A stretch of DNA of 64,000 nucleotides from Methanolobus sp. (GCF_016278385.1 NZ_JADQBY010000019.1:45651-109650), one strand, 5' to 3'; numbered from the stretch's first letter, positions 33,171-43,154 are shown. Program-made: numbers and translations. The notes: generated from the sequence alone by a model not told the origin.

Positions 33171-34237
33171 ATCCTTCTTCCTCCCAGTATAAGGTAAATG
33201 AATGTAGGCGCGCCTAAAAATGATGTGAGTACGGCAACAGGTAACTGATAAGGCTCCATCATCACTCTTGCTGCTGTATCTGCACAAAGCAGGAGCAATG
33301 CACCTATTATCAGGCTTCCTGTGATCAGGAAACGATGATCATCGCCAATCATTCGGCGTGCCATATGTGGGCATATCAGTCCGACAAAACCGATCACTCC
33401 GAGGAATGAGACAATGATGGCGGTTACAAGGGATGCGCACATCATTCCCCTGAGCCGGACCTGCTCTACGTTAACACCCAGGCCCTTTGCAGTTTCATCT
33501 CCGGCATCTATGGCATTGTATTTCCATCGGTTCAATGTGAAATAGATTATCGAAGCTACCACTATCGCAGTAATAAGTGCCAGTTCTTCCCAGCTTGCCC
33601 TTGAAGCGTCACCAAAGGTCCAGAAGACCATGGATGCGAGCTGTACATCATCAGCAAAATATTGAAGGAACATTGTTCCCGCCGTAAACAGTGAACCCAT
33701 GGCAACTCCTACAAGTATCATTACTTCAGGCGTGTTTCTCCTGATCCTGGAGAATGCCAGGATGATGACTGTAACAAGGAGGGCGAACACAAATGCAACA
33801 GCAGTGGTGGTGTATGGGTTGCTGATGGTCACTGCATCACCAACCTGGCTGTGTGTGGCACCTGTTCCAAGTACCATCACTGAAAAAGCAGCACCAAAGG
33901 CTGCAGCATTTGATATTCCCAGTGTGAATGGAGATCCAAGGGGATTTCTCAGTATGGACTGCATGACCACTCCCGCGATGGACAGGCCTGCACCGGCAAC
34001 AATGGCTGTGAGCACCTGTGGCAGGCGAATGTTCCATATGATGTTGTCCCATCTTACTGAAACACTGTGTCCTGTGAGTGTTTGTATAACTTCCAATGGA
34101 GGGATGTCTACGGGTCCAACCGAGATGGATATTATTGTCATCACAAGCAGAAGCACGATTCCTGACAGAATGTATGTATACTTTCGGCCAGTATGCTCTT
34201 TGTAACGCCGGGCAATTTCACCGTCTGTTCCATGCAT
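33167..34237 (-). CDS. FecCD-family ABC transporter permease
   Basis: 356 aa with about ten transmembrane helices. Family motifs are IRLPQVLTAIVAGAGLSIAG, MQSILRNPLGSPFTLGISNA, the cytoplasmic coupling region near AKGLGVNVEQVRLRG and FLGVIGFVGLICPHMARRMI. It imports iron complexes, heme or cobamides. GGTGA precedes the ATG. It lies 32 bp after the binding-protein gene and overlaps the ATPase gene by 4 bp, giving a three-gene operon. Confidence 0.94.
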   Translation of the reverse strand: MHGTDGEIARRYKEHTGRKYTYILSGIVLLLVMTIISISVGPVDIPPLEVIQTLTGHSVSVRWDNIIWNIRLPQVLTAIVAGAGLSIAGVVMQSILRNPLGSPFTLGISNAAAFGAAFSVMVLGTGATHSQVGDAVTISNPYTTTAVAFVFALLVTVIILAFSRIRRNTPEVMILVGVAMGSLFTAGTMFLQYFADDVQLASMVFWTFGDASRASWEELALITAIVVASIIYFTLNRWKYNAIDAGDETAKGLGVNVEQVRLRGMMCASLVTAIIVSFLGVIGFVGLICPHMARRMIGDDHRFLITGSLIIGALLLLCADTAARVMMEPYQLPVAVLTSFLGAPTFIYLILGGRRI

Positions 34238-34269
34238 TCATTTCACCGTTCTACTCGTTCCATGAATCT

Positions 34270-35442
34270 TCAGACGTCCAGTTTTGTGAATGCAGGGGTT
34301 CCAAAGGCGTTAATCATTTGATCATATACTTCTCTGCCAAGCTCTTCATTGCCCTGACATACAAGAAATGTGTATATCTCTACGGTCTTATCTTCAAGAT
34401 CAACGTCCTCGAATCTGTCAGGATAAAGTAACTTTCCTGCAAAATAGGAATCTGCAAGAACTGAACCGAAGTTTTGAGTGTACCAGTTGTAAGGCAACAC
34501 TCCGTATACGTTCCCTGATTGAACTGCCTGCAGTTGCTGGTAGGATTCGTCATTCTGCAACTGGTGGAGTGCGCTATTCTCATCTTCTGATTGTAGTGTT
34601 GAAAGATCTACAAATATGATATCGGGGTCCCACTCTATGAGCTTTTCTTTAGCAACTTCTGCTGTGCTGAGGTCCATGTCGGCATAGGCAGCGTTCAGTG
34701 CATTAGTGAAAAGGAATGGTGGGTATGTTGGTTCGGTAGACTGAAGTCCATGTGGTCCTGCACGTGCAATACCTCCTACATAACATGTGGTTTTCTCATC
34801 TGCCGGTACATTCGAAGTACGTTCATTGAGGTCTGCAATGGTTTCATCAAAGAATGATATGACTTCTTCAGCACGCTCTTCCTTATCCATGACCTCTCCC
34901 ATTATTCTGAGGCTCTGGTACATGCTCTCTCTGTTGCTGGCCATGTCTCCATAATTAAGAACAATTACGGGAATGCCTGTTTTCTCCTGGAGTTCTGCAG
35001 GGTCGTAGCCAGAAGTAGAATAGGTCTTGAGTATGACATCAGGCTGTGGGTCAAGGGCAAGTATTTTTTCGGGGTCATCGTTTCCCCTGATTTCTCCAAA
35101 TACAGTGTAATTGGTTCTGAACTGGGGGTTCGCAAGAGCATAAGGCCTTGCATCATATGGTGATTCTCTCGTTTCGATACTGTCAACAGCGATTATTTTA
35201 TCCTGCTCTTCAAGGTATGTTAGAAGCCTGAGTGCTCCTGAACCAGAACAAATGACGTGTTCACGTGATTCTGGAATTTCCACATTTCTTCCAAGGGCAT
35301 CTGTGACGGTGATAGTAGTTGTTTCTTCCTGTTTATGGATGCTCTGGGAAGTTGATGAACTGTCTACACATCCCGAAATTAATGTTGATATAACAATCAG
35401 TATGAGTAAAAAAGTGAGGTGATCTGTTTTCATAATTTTCAT
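34270..35442 (-). CDS. Iron-complex/corrinoid ABC transporter substrate-binding lipoprotein
   Basis: A 390-aa BtuF/FhuD-type binding protein. The signal sequence has a lipobox-like LISGC with C25, so lipid anchoring is likely. The mature part starts TTITVTDALGRNVEIPESRE and has two lobes linked by a helix. GGAG precedes the ATG at 35442; the longer frame upstream is not used. It is the first gene of the FecBCD operon. The ligand cannot be read from sequence. The likely promoter is a TATA-like AGTTATAATATAAG (- strand) near 35537-35549. Confidence 0.9.
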   Translation of the reverse strand: MKIMKTDHLTFLLILIVISTLISGCVDSSSTSQSIHKQEETTTITVTDALGRNVEIPESREHVICSGSGALRLLTYLEEQDKIIAVDSIETRESPYDARPYALANPQFRTNYTVFGEIRGNDDPEKILALDPQPDVILKTYSTSGYDPAELQEKTGIPVIVLNYGDMASNRESMYQSLRIMGEVMDKEERAEEVISFFDETIADLNERTSNVPADEKTTCYVGGIARAGPHGLQSTEPTYPPFLFTNALNAAYADMDLSTAEVAKEKLIEWDPDIIFVDLSTLQSEDENSALHQLQNDESYQQLQAVQSGNVYGVLPYNWYTQNFGSVLADSYFAGKLLYPDRFEDVDLEDKTVEIYTFLVCQGNEELGREVYDQMINAFGTPAFTKLDV

Positions 35443-35550
35443 TTTGCAATCTCCATCAATCATAAGATGCTGTAAAATAGAGTTAATTAGTATTAAAAGA
35501 TTACCATTTAGTAACACGAGACGATACAATAATCTACTTATATTATAACT

Positions 35551-35571
35551 GCAGTTAGTGCACATTACTGC
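35551..35571. promoter_or_regulatory. Imperfect palindrome beside the transporter promoter
   Basis: GCAGTTAGTGCACATTACTGC has GCAGT and ACTGC ends around a GTGCAC centre. It directly abuts the TATA-like element of the FecBCD operon. It could be an operator for a metal-responsive repressor of the DtxR type. No experimental or comparative support is available here. Confidence 0.3.
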
Positions 35572-35713
35572 GTAACACTATTGGCAATAAAATTCACACT
35601 GGAATTGGGCTTATGAGGATAATGTTGCTTCTGTTTCAGAAAAGATATTATCCGGCATTTACGCAGGGTTCAAACACGAATTTAGAGTGATTTTCTTGTC
35701 AGGGGATATTCAT

Positions 35714-37002
35714 ATGAAAAGAATGACATGGCTAATAATTGCATTTTCAGCAATCCTTATTATAACAATGATGCCCGTAAACGCATCGTATGCAACGTAT
35801 AAGATCAGAAGTTCCGTATATGATAGCACAGACTCATCTACGTCTGCGGGTGATTTCTACTGGGATGCGAATAGTTTTCCGGATTCTGGTTCCAGATAAA
35901 ACCAGGCTTTTCAAGTGAAGTACTTTACTTTCATAATAGTGTGAATTCCTCTTCCACTATCCAGTCAGGGGATAAGATTGTTAAAGGTGATCTCTACTAT
36001 GTGAGCAAGCCTCAGATGAAAAAGACAAAGATAGGTGGTTCTGATGATGGAGCTACTTTTATTGTGGATGACGTTGACCTGAAAAAATACTATCTTATGG
36101 GTTTCTTTGGTTCTCAGTATGTTGTAATGCCTGAAGAGTCGTCTGACCTTTCAGCCGGTTGCAAACCAGATAAGATTGCAAAGATTCTGCTGGAAACAGA
36201 TGATAATGTAAAAAAACAGATGTTCTCCGGGGAAGAATGGGAGCTTGCAGGTGGCTGGTCACTTGTTGTACAGCAGGTTGATGTGGAAGGTAACAAGGTA
36301 TGGGTGCAGTTGAACAAGGGTGGCGAGGAAATAGACACTTCTATAGTATCCGGTGATATGCATCTGACAAAACAGGAAAGAACGTATCTCTACAAAGATG
36401 CAGATGATAATCCTGTGTTCTATTGCTATGTGGATTCTATTTTCAAGGGAATGGATATTGACTTTGTAGTTTTCAGATATGCTTTCCTCAGGGGTGATGT
36501 CACTACAATTGAGGACGGGGGTAGTTATGGCGCTTTCGATGTGGATAGCTTTAAGGTTCCTGTTGTTATGAACGGTATCGATTATGCCGGAAGTGGAAGT
36601 GGAACAGTTCTCCATACGGGTGATGACGCACTGGTAATGTCCAGTAATGCTGCTATCACACTGAACCCGAACAAGATTCTAGACCTTTATGGTGATTTTT
36701 ATCTCAAGACTGAGGACACATCAGCTCCATGTCTGAAAATGACGCTATGGAAAACATGCACCATCACTGTGCCAGATGTAGTTTTAGAAGATGAAAATGA
36801 AGGTGTATATGAGGACATTATTATTGTAGACCTGGCAGAAGAGGATAATGAAGCTCAGATCTTGTCCAGCACAAAAGACGAAAGTGATGTTTCATCTGAT
36901 ATTAATGATGGGAATGAAGATATTGTTCAGAGTTCAGTTGTCGCACCGGGATTCGAGTTACTTGTCGGTCTGGTGGGATTATATTGTGCATCAAGATTTT
37001 GA
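35714..37002 (+). pseudogene. S-layer family protein gene with a one-base frameshift
   Basis: The first frame (from ATG 35714, AGGGG upstream) gives a signal peptide (MKRMTWLIIAFSAILIITMM) and the S-layer domain start SYATYKIRSSVYDSTDSSTS...WDANSF, then stops at 35897-35899. From about 35880 a second frame continues the same domain (GFWFQIKPGFSSEVLYFHNS, then IQSGDKIVKGDLYYVS) to 37002. One missing base around 35879-35882 explains this. The rest is one S-layer (DUF1608) domain, an acidic linker and a C-terminal APGFELLVGLVGLY tail, a PGF-type sorting signal. It is a degraded gene, a sequencing error or a phase switch. Confidence 0.8.
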
Positions 37003-37233
37003 AGAGGATTAGTGATATTCATTATTCTTTGTTGATTGGGGGTCCACATCAGTTATGGTATGGACCTTAGTTTTATGTTTTGATAATGTCATTGTGTTTT
37101 TGATGGTGTTTATCTGTTGATATATTTTAATGTCATGCTCTAGCTATAAACTGTTTTCAGAAATACTAAATAGCATTAGCTGTTTTACTATCGTGGCCTT
37201 ATGGTCAAAGAAAAAGATAGGAGCTAAAAAAAT

Positions 37234-37437
37234 ATGTTATGGGGATTTTCCGTACTCAAAGATGAGCAAATGAAAGCCATTGCAGAACTCGAAGAAAAAA
37301 TGGATGTGACTTTACTTTCATTTTCAGGAATCAACATCAAGAATGCTGAGCTCACAAAGGATGATCTTGAGCAGATTGAAAAGCTGGAATCTGAGCTGGG
37401 AATTTCTCTTGTTGCTGTGAAAGTGGAGCAGGATTAG
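37234..37437 (+). CDS. Small conserved-looking hypothetical protein (67 aa)
   Basis: MLWGFSVLKDEQMKAIAELE, then LTKDDLEQIEKLESELGISL and VAVKVEQD. It is soluble, acidic and alpha/beta, with two similar halves (EEKMDVTLLSFSG and ESELGISLVAVKV), suggesting an internal duplication. GGAG is correctly placed before the ATG. It converges with the fmdE-like gene. Confidence 0.65.
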   Translation: MLWGFSVLKDEQMKAIAELEEKMDVTLLSFSGINIKNAELTKDDLEQIEKLESELGISLVAVKVEQD

Positions 37438-37508
37438 ATACTTTTCCTTTCATTTCAGTTTTTAGTTGTAAAAGAGCAGGTGATATTTTCATCTGCTTTT
37501 GTATCACT

Positions 37509-38159
37509 TCACCATCCTCTTGTGTATTCTTCATAGCATGGGATACAGACATATTCTCCGTTCTGAACTTTAGCCCGGGATTCTGCCATCATTTCTCCAC
37601 ATTTCACACATTGGACTGAGTTGAATATCCTCGCCTTTCCGGGAATCTTCGCATCAACAAATTTTATGTCAAACATCTCTTCAACAGGTGTGTTCCTCAT
37701 GGTTACGGATATTCCGTCCATGCGTTTCCTGAATTCTTTTGTTTCTTCTTCTGTGGCTGTACCACCCATAACTTTAGGGCGTAGTTTGCCGACCTCGGGG
37801 TCTATGGCATCGATGTTGAAACTTGCTTTCAGTGCAACTCTAACTGCTTTGCCGCTGTCCCTGCAAATGAATGTGAAGACCTGCTTTGCATGATCTTTGT
37901 AGATGAGATTGCCCTTGCCTAGTGTACATCCTGTCAGGACCTGCACCGCATCCACACCACAGGCATCATTCTCGACAATTGTGACGAGTTCCTCATCTAT
38001 GTCTCTCTCTGTTTCCAGTTTTTCAATTCCTGCTTTTGCAGCGATGTAGCCAATGGTAAGGCCAGGGCAGACGTGTCCGTGGAATTTTGCAGCATCTTCA
38101 AAGGTGGGGATTTGTCTGGTTGTGATTTCGTTTGAACTATCGGATGACATGATAATCAT
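37509..38159 (-). CDS. FmdE family protein (formylmethanofuran dehydrogenase subunit E-like)
   Basis: 216 aa. The FmdE domain shows AAKFHGHVCPGLTIGYIAAK with the conserved HxHxCPG-like metal site, VENDACGVDAVQVLTGCTLG and an RDSGKAVRV strand. The C-terminal zinc ribbon is CVKCGEMM...CIPCYEEY. FmdE co-purifies with formylmethanofuran dehydrogenase in some methanogens, and stand-alone members may handle metal or molybdopterin. ATGs at 38159 and 38150 are both possible; no clear ribosome binding site is seen. Confidence 0.9.
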   Translation of the reverse strand: MIIMSSDSSNEITTRQIPTFEDAAKFHGHVCPGLTIGYIAAKAGIEKLETERDIDEELVTIVENDACGVDAVQVLTGCTLGKGNLIYKDHAKQVFTFICRDSGKAVRVALKASFNIDAIDPEVGKLRPKVMGGTATEEETKEFRKRMDGISVTMRNTPVEEMFDIKFVDAKIPGKARIFNSVQCVKCGEMMAESRAKVQNGEYVCIPCYEEYTRGW

Positions 38160-38571
38160 GGAGTGTAAAAGAACGTAATACTTTTAATAGCTTTCGTGTT
38201 ATCTGGGTGTGGGGAGTTAACTGTGAGATGTTTGTTTATGGTAAGGATTAAGGGTGTTTGTTGATTGAAAACGCATTTCATTTATTGTATATTGTAACCT
38301 GTAGGGCAACTAACATGCAGTCTATAGTGTCTAAGTTTAGGTTGGCGCTAGAAATGATGAGATACTAAAGGACTCAGATGCGGAAGGGTAGTGACAAAAG
38401 GGTAAATTCTGTATCTTCAAACATGAATGAGAAACGATTAAATCTTTCAACGAATTCATTAGTTTGATACATTTGGATTGTTGTCATGTTCTCTGTTCTA
38501 AAAAAAAGATAGAGAAGAAATAAAAGGCAAAACGGTATTGGTATCAACTAAATGAAGTTAAACTCAAAATA
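38160..38571. other. Intergenic region
   Basis: 412 bp, AT-rich, with no gene or RNA recognised. It contains the upstream region of the FmdE gene (TATA-like TTTTAATAG near 38182, - strand) and the 3' side of the glycosyltransferase gene. Confidence 0.35.
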
Positions 38572-39531
38572 TTAGTGCATAACCTTGAAAGGCATGTCAA
38601 AGTCAGATTTATTATTTAAACGAGTATTTCTACCGAGCCGTTTCTTTTTGAAATTTTGAAATGGACTTACTGTATAACGAATAGATATTCTGGCAAATAT
38701 TTTTATCAGGCGAATTGGAGGTACAGATGACATAGATCCAATAATATATCGCATTCTGAATTGATCTTCTATTTTTGTATTACCTATTCTTGCATAGTAT
38801 TCAGCAATCCAGAACCAGGTATTCATAGACATTGCTTTTTGTTCGGTTCTTCTTTTCATAGACCATATTCCGCCTTCATGAACGCGATATACAGCTGGTT
38901 CTATGTTTGGTAGATACATGCCTGATCCGTACTGTCCCAGGATGGAAAAAAGGAAAGTATCGTCATTTCTAATGAAGGTACATTCAAGGGGATAATCTTT
39001 TAATATATCATGGTTTCTATAAAATACTGTGAGGGTGGATATATGAACTTGAGCCGTCATCATTTCATAACTGGTATATGATCTCTGAAACTCAGGCGGT
39101 ATTCTGGATTCTTTAGTAAGGCCATTTTTATTTAATACATAGTCTCCGTGGTAACAACACACAACATCCGGGTTATTTTCAAGGCAATCGAATTGAATTT
39201 GTAATTTTTTAGGATCAGTCCAGTAGTCGTCTCCATCACAAATAGCAAAATATTTTCCTTTAGCTCTTTGGCAGTTATAGGAGAATACATTTTTACCTTT
39301 TGAACACTGATTCACAGTTTGATATATTGGTTTGATCAAATCGGGATATTTTTGTTCATAAGACCGGATAATATCTGCGGTTCTATCTTCTGATGCGTCA
39401 TCATGCAGAAGGACCTCATATTTGAAGTTAACTTCCTGCATCAGGAATCCTTCAATTGCATCAGCTATGAATCTTTCGTGGTTGTATGCAAGGCAGCAGA
39501 TGCTAACCATAATTTCTTCTTCTTTTTTCAT
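38572..39531 (-). CDS. Glycosyltransferase family 2 protein
   Basis: 319 aa, GT-A fold: MVSICCLAYNHERFIADAIE at the N-terminus, LLHDDASEDRTADIIRSYEQ, and the metal-binding motif CDGDDYWTDPKKL. The C-terminal part has a basic amphipathic region. Its start overlaps the flippase stop by four bases (ATGA), so they are coupled. It is likely to add sugar to a lipid-linked surface glycan. Confidence 0.92.
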   Translation of the reverse strand: MKKEEEIMVSICCLAYNHERFIADAIEGFLMQEVNFKYEVLLHDDASEDRTADIIRSYEQKYPDLIKPIYQTVNQCSKGKNVFSYNCQRAKGKYFAICDGDDYWTDPKKLQIQFDCLENNPDVVCCYHGDYVLNKNGLTKESRIPPEFQRSYTSYEMMTAQVHISTLTVFYRNHDILKDYPLECTFIRNDDTFLFSILGQYGSGMYLPNIEPAVYRVHEGGIWSMKRRTEQKAMSMNTWFWIAEYYARIGNTKIEDQFRMRYIIGSMSSVPPIRLIKIFARISIRYTVSPFQNFKKKRLGRNTRLNNKSDFDMPFKVMH

Positions 39532-40976
39532 TTATGTCCCTTTTTTAGTGCTTTTTTTATTATATTAATAGTAATATAACATGCATCTAATTTAAAGATA
39601 TAGCTTGCTCCAATGTATGCAATTACTGCAAGGGCACCAAAAAGGAAAAGTTCTATGTATGCTGGCAATACTAACGTATTTATAGCAAAATAAACGGCAG
39701 TTGCAATCGTTCCAGATAACACCAAGTTTGGTATAAAGTCTGATATCTGTTCATTGGCGGGATAGTTTATCATTTTTTTAGAAAAATAACTATTCGGAAT
39801 ATAAGACAAAACACTATCCACTATCTGTCCAATAAGAATACCTATGATCCCATACTTTATAGTAAAGTAAAGAATGGATACAGTGCTGATTTTTTTGAAA
39901 ATTCCAATATAAAGTACAAGGTCTGAACGTCCTTTAACCTGCAGCATATTCAAATTAATCGAATGTAATGGATACATTAACCCTCCTATACACAAAAGCT
40001 GAAGGTATGGAACAGCTGGAATCCACTTTTCGTTTAGAATTAAAACAAAGAACGGTTCTGCTAATACTGCTAAAAAACTCATTCCAGGGAAAACCAGATA
40101 AGTAGTAATCTTTATAATTTTTCTGTATCCTGACTTTAAAGCTACTTCGTCATTCTGCAATGTTGCCAGTGCAGGATATGTAACTACCTGTATGGTGTTG
40201 ACAAATTGATTTAAAGTCATATCTCTTATTTTCCTGGCAAAGAAATACTGTCCTGCTATGGTTACAGCAAATATTTTTGCTATTACTATGACGTATATAT
40301 TCTGAAAAACTATGCTCAACAGGTTGGAAAGGAAAATTTTTGATCCAAAACCATACATCTCATTGAATGATTCACGGCTGACTTCTCTTGTTGGTCTCCA
40401 TAGTTTAAGTGACCAGATGGAGAATGTAGTAACTATTGAAGAAACTATCAATTGTGCTATCAATGCCCATACGCCAAAGCCTTGATATGCCATGAACACT
40501 GCGATTATTCCGGAGATAATAGTTGCAGGAATGGTTACTTGAAGCTGTGCTTTGAATTTGAGTTCACGGCTTAGGGTAGCACTCTGGACGACCTGTAGGG
40601 AACTTATAAGGATTGTGATACCTACAACCCGGATCAGAAGGGTAAGCCTTGGTTCTCCATAGAAAGTCGAAATTAAAGGGGCTGAAGCAAATAAAGCAAG
40701 ATAAGCTAGAATAGCCAGTCCAATATTGGTATAGAAGGCTGTATTGAAATCGACCTGTGTGGCATCTGACTTACGGATGAGTGCCTGTCTGAATCCAGAT
40801 TCCATGAGTTCACTTGCCACAGTTGTGAACACACTCATCATGGCAATAAGTCCATAGTCATCCGGTGTAAGGAAGCGTGCGAGAAGCAAAGTTATTACTA
40901 TGCTGATGCCTCTTTTACTTATCGTTTCAGCAAAATTCCAGATGACTCCAACGGTTGTTCTTTTGGCAAGTGACAT
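39528..40976 (-). CDS. Oligosaccharide flippase (Wzx/RfbX family)
   Basis: An integral membrane protein with about 12-14 hydrophobic segments. It starts MSLAKRTTVGVIWNFAETIS and contains LLARFLTPDDYGLIAMMSVF, the family signature region. It should flip lipid-linked oligosaccharides across the membrane. The start is uncertain (GTG 41021, ATG 40991 or ATG 40976). I chose 40976 because family members begin at this motif and GGGA lies upstream. It is in a surface glycan operon with the GT2 gene. Confidence 0.88.
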   Translation of the reverse strand: MSLAKRTTVGVIWNFAETISKRGISIVITLLLARFLTPDDYGLIAMMSVFTTVASELMESGFRQALIRKSDATQVDFNTAFYTNIGLAILAYLALFASAPLISTFYGEPRLTLLIRVVGITILISSLQVVQSATLSRELKFKAQLQVTIPATIISGIIAVFMAYQGFGVWALIAQLIVSSIVTTFSIWSLKLWRPTREVSRESFNEMYGFGSKIFLSNLLSIVFQNIYVIVIAKIFAVTIAGQYFFARKIRDMTLNQFVNTIQVVTYPALATLQNDEVALKSGYRKIIKITTYLVFPGMSFLAVLAEPFFVLILNEKWIPAVPYLQLLCIGGLMYPLHSINLNMLQVKGRSDLVLYIGIFKKISTVSILYFTIKYGIIGILIGQIVDSVLSYIPNSYFSKKMINYPANEQISDFIPNLVLSGTIATAVYFAINTLVLPAYIELFLFGALAVIAYIGASYIFKLDACYITINIIKKALKKGHK

Positions 40977-41211
40977 ATTGTAATTTCCCATAGTTTTCTT
41001 TTTAGCTGACTGTTGAACCACCTTTGTAAAATGAGTTTACGGTGTGTCGGATGCAATATATTTGCGGGAGGGCTTCATATAAATTTATGTGTATAGATTT
41101 GTCATTCTTGCATACAAAAAGGATACATTTTTTTGAGTTCCTTTTAATAATATAACATTAAAGTATCCGGATTTCTTCTTGAGAAACATTTGCCAAATAA
41201 TACTCTTTTTC

Positions 41212-42066
41212 CTATCTGATGTTTCTATATTTATCATCAGTAAACTCTTGGCTCTGTGGAAATCCTATTTTATCTATGAATGAAATAATTTGAGGGACAT
41301 TCTCTTCATTACTTTTTGTCATATCAATTTCTAATATAGGCACATCTAAATCATGCATAAGTTCGATTACACGGGCTGTATCTGCACATGATTCTTTACA
41401 TAATTCTATCAGTTCATCTTCATTGAAATTTAGTTCAAGAGATGTTATTTTTCCATTTGCAATTCTTTTTTTTCTTCGCAATATGTTTTCTTCTAAAGAA
41501 ATATTACAATAAATTATTCCACTTGGGATAATTTGTTTTCGTTTTTCAGGACTTAAATGTAATATCTTTTCATATGCATTGGCATTTTCCATCCCAAGGC
41601 TATTATGTATGATTCCATCTTCGTATACAACAACACCGTTATAATCGAAAAAATTTAAAAGTGCTAAGTCTCTGATAAGAAGTAATTCATAAAAATGAAA
41701 AAAATGAATTATATTATAAGGTCTTAGATGGTTTGTTTTCATACACGCAGAATCTAACAGCAGCTCAAAGAGACAATTATAATCAGCAACATCATTTTTA
41801 AATGTTTTAGTATATTTGTCTATTAAATTTTTTTCCAATGCAACTCTTAAAAAACGTGGATTTCTTTTATACAAAGAATATATGTTATAGCTAATAAAAC
41901 GTAAAAGATCATCTTTTATCAACGTATATTTTTGTTGCATTGCAATTTCAATTCTTGCCTCTTGTGGTGTACTCCATCCCTTATTGTCATTTCTCTCTAA
42001 CAACAGTTCTTTAAATAAAGTAGTTTTACCTGCTCCTGATGCCCCAATAAACTCAATTTTTTCCAT
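41212..42066 (-). CDS. P-loop ATP-binding protein of the glycan cluster
   Basis: 284 aa starting MEKIEFIGASGAGKTTLFKE, with Walker A GASGAGKT (8-15). The remaining helix-rich sequence, with VYEDGIIHNSLGM and YCNISLEENILRRKKRIANG, resembles nucleoside- or sugar-kinase-like P-loop proteins found in capsule and glycan loci. The substrate is unknown. GGGAT precedes the ATG at 42066. AT content is higher than in neighbouring genes, possibly a sign of transfer. Confidence 0.7.
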   Translation of the reverse strand: MEKIEFIGASGAGKTTLFKELLLERNDNKGWSTPQEARIEIAMQQKYTLIKDDLLRFISYNIYSLYKRNPRFLRVALEKNLIDKYTKTFKNDVADYNCLFELLLDSACMKTNHLRPYNIIHFFHFYELLLIRDLALLNFFDYNGVVVYEDGIIHNSLGMENANAYEKILHLSPEKRKQIIPSGIIYCNISLEENILRRKKRIANGKITSLELNFNEDELIELCKESCADTARVIELMHDLDVPILEIDMTKSNEENVPQIISFIDKIGFPQSQEFTDDKYRNIR

Positions 42067-42293
42067 AATTATACATCCCAAGATTAGTTCCAAATGTTTA
42101 TAGAGACAAACTTTAAATTTTATTGTTCTGTAGAAAAACTATCACGATAGTGATCAATCGAATGAACCGATAAATTCCATGGAGAGGAATTTCAGCTTCA
42201 GTATGGTGGCATTAAGATAATTTGTTCAAGAATACTGCATAATCAACATGTAGCTTAAGACAAGTAATATATTATTGAAGCCCTCCAATGAGG

Positions 42294-43154
42294 CTACTGT
42301 TCTTCTTTCATATAGTTCTGTTTTTCCAAATACTTCCTGACGGCATCAGAAGGACTCCAATCTGCAAACAAACCGGACCAGTCAAGTACCACATCCGAAT
42401 CATTCATTGCAGTGTGTACACGAGTCAGAAATTCATCTCTTGGAATCATCACTGCTCCGGTACTTTCAATATGTTTTGTAGGCCAGATTCCTTCATCGAA
42501 AAACTCAAAACCTAATTCATATAATCGCAAGGCTACTGCTAAAAAGCAATACTTTGAGGCATTTGCCTCCAGTGTAAACATAGACTCTGCGTAAAAATAA
42601 TACCCTCTCTGAATTCCGAAAAGTCCGCCGACAAGAGTGTCCTCTTTCCACACTTCAACAGAATGGACGTATCCTGCCTCATGCAGACGATGAATTGCAC
42701 GGATTCTATCTTGATTCAGCCATTGATATCCATTGTGCATGGATCTGCATTTTTCAACAACTTCCGGAAAAGCTTGGTCCGAAGTTAATGCGAATTCGGA
42801 TTTCTTGAGAAGCTTTCTCATACTGCGTTCAATATGCAAATTGCCTAGATTCAAGACGCAACGCTCTTCGGCAGTCCACCATAAATATGGCTCATCGGGC
42901 TTAAAAAAAGGTATGATTCCAAGTTGAAATGCCTGTAACATGCGAGGCACTGACAAATCTCCTCCATATGCCAGCAAGTAAGCTATGGGTCCAAATTGAA
43001 AATCTCGGTTTGCCATTTCGAAAGGCGGAAAATCTACACTATTGGTAAGCTTGACCACTTTGCCTGCATACTTGTATGATTTGGGAAGAACGGAACACAT
43101 GAGTGTATTTAGTTTCCTGGTTACTTTTGACTGAACTATATTCTTCTTTATCAT
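42294..43154 (-). CDS. Leucyl/phenylalanyl-tRNA-protein transferase-like protein (Aat family)
   Basis: 286 aa. Aat hallmarks are AYGGDLSVPRMLQAFQLGII followed by PFF (GGDLS at 64-68), LWWTAEERCVL (92-93), W145, HSVEVWKEDTLVGGLFG (164-180), AESMFTLEANASK (E190) and HIESTGAVMIPRDEF. In bacteria Aat adds Leu or Phe to N-terminal Lys/Arg, marking proteins for ClpAP. The D-x-Q segment important in E. coli Aat reads DEGI here, with no Gln, so activity or specificity may differ. GGAGAGG precedes the ATG at 43154. The N-terminus has about 38 extra residues. An Aat homolog in an archaeon is unusual and suggests transfer from bacteria. Confidence 0.82.
   Translation of the reverse strand: MIKKNIVQSKVTRKLNTLMCSVLPKSYKYAGKVVKLTNSVDFPPFEMANRDFQFGPIAYLLAYGGDLSVPRMLQAFQLGIIPFFKPDEPYLWWTAEERCVLNLGNLHIERSMRKLLKKSEFALTSDQAFPEVVEKCRSMHNGYQWLNQDRIRAIHRLHEAGYVHSVEVWKEDTLVGGLFGIQRGYYFYAESMFTLEANASKYCFLAVALRLYELGFEFFDEGIWPTKHIESTGAVMIPRDEFLTRVHTAMNDSDVVLDWSGLFADWSPSDAVRKYLEKQNYMKEEQ

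Noticed and set aside
32418..33287. Longer start for the FecE-type ATPase at 33287
   Set aside because: The extra 39 residues overlap the permease coding end and lack ABC homology; the ATG at 33170 overlaps the permease stop in the usual coupled manner.
33699..34205. 168-codon frame opposite the FecCD permease gene
   Set aside because: It is a shadow of the permease gene on the other strand; the permease has full family motifs and operon context.
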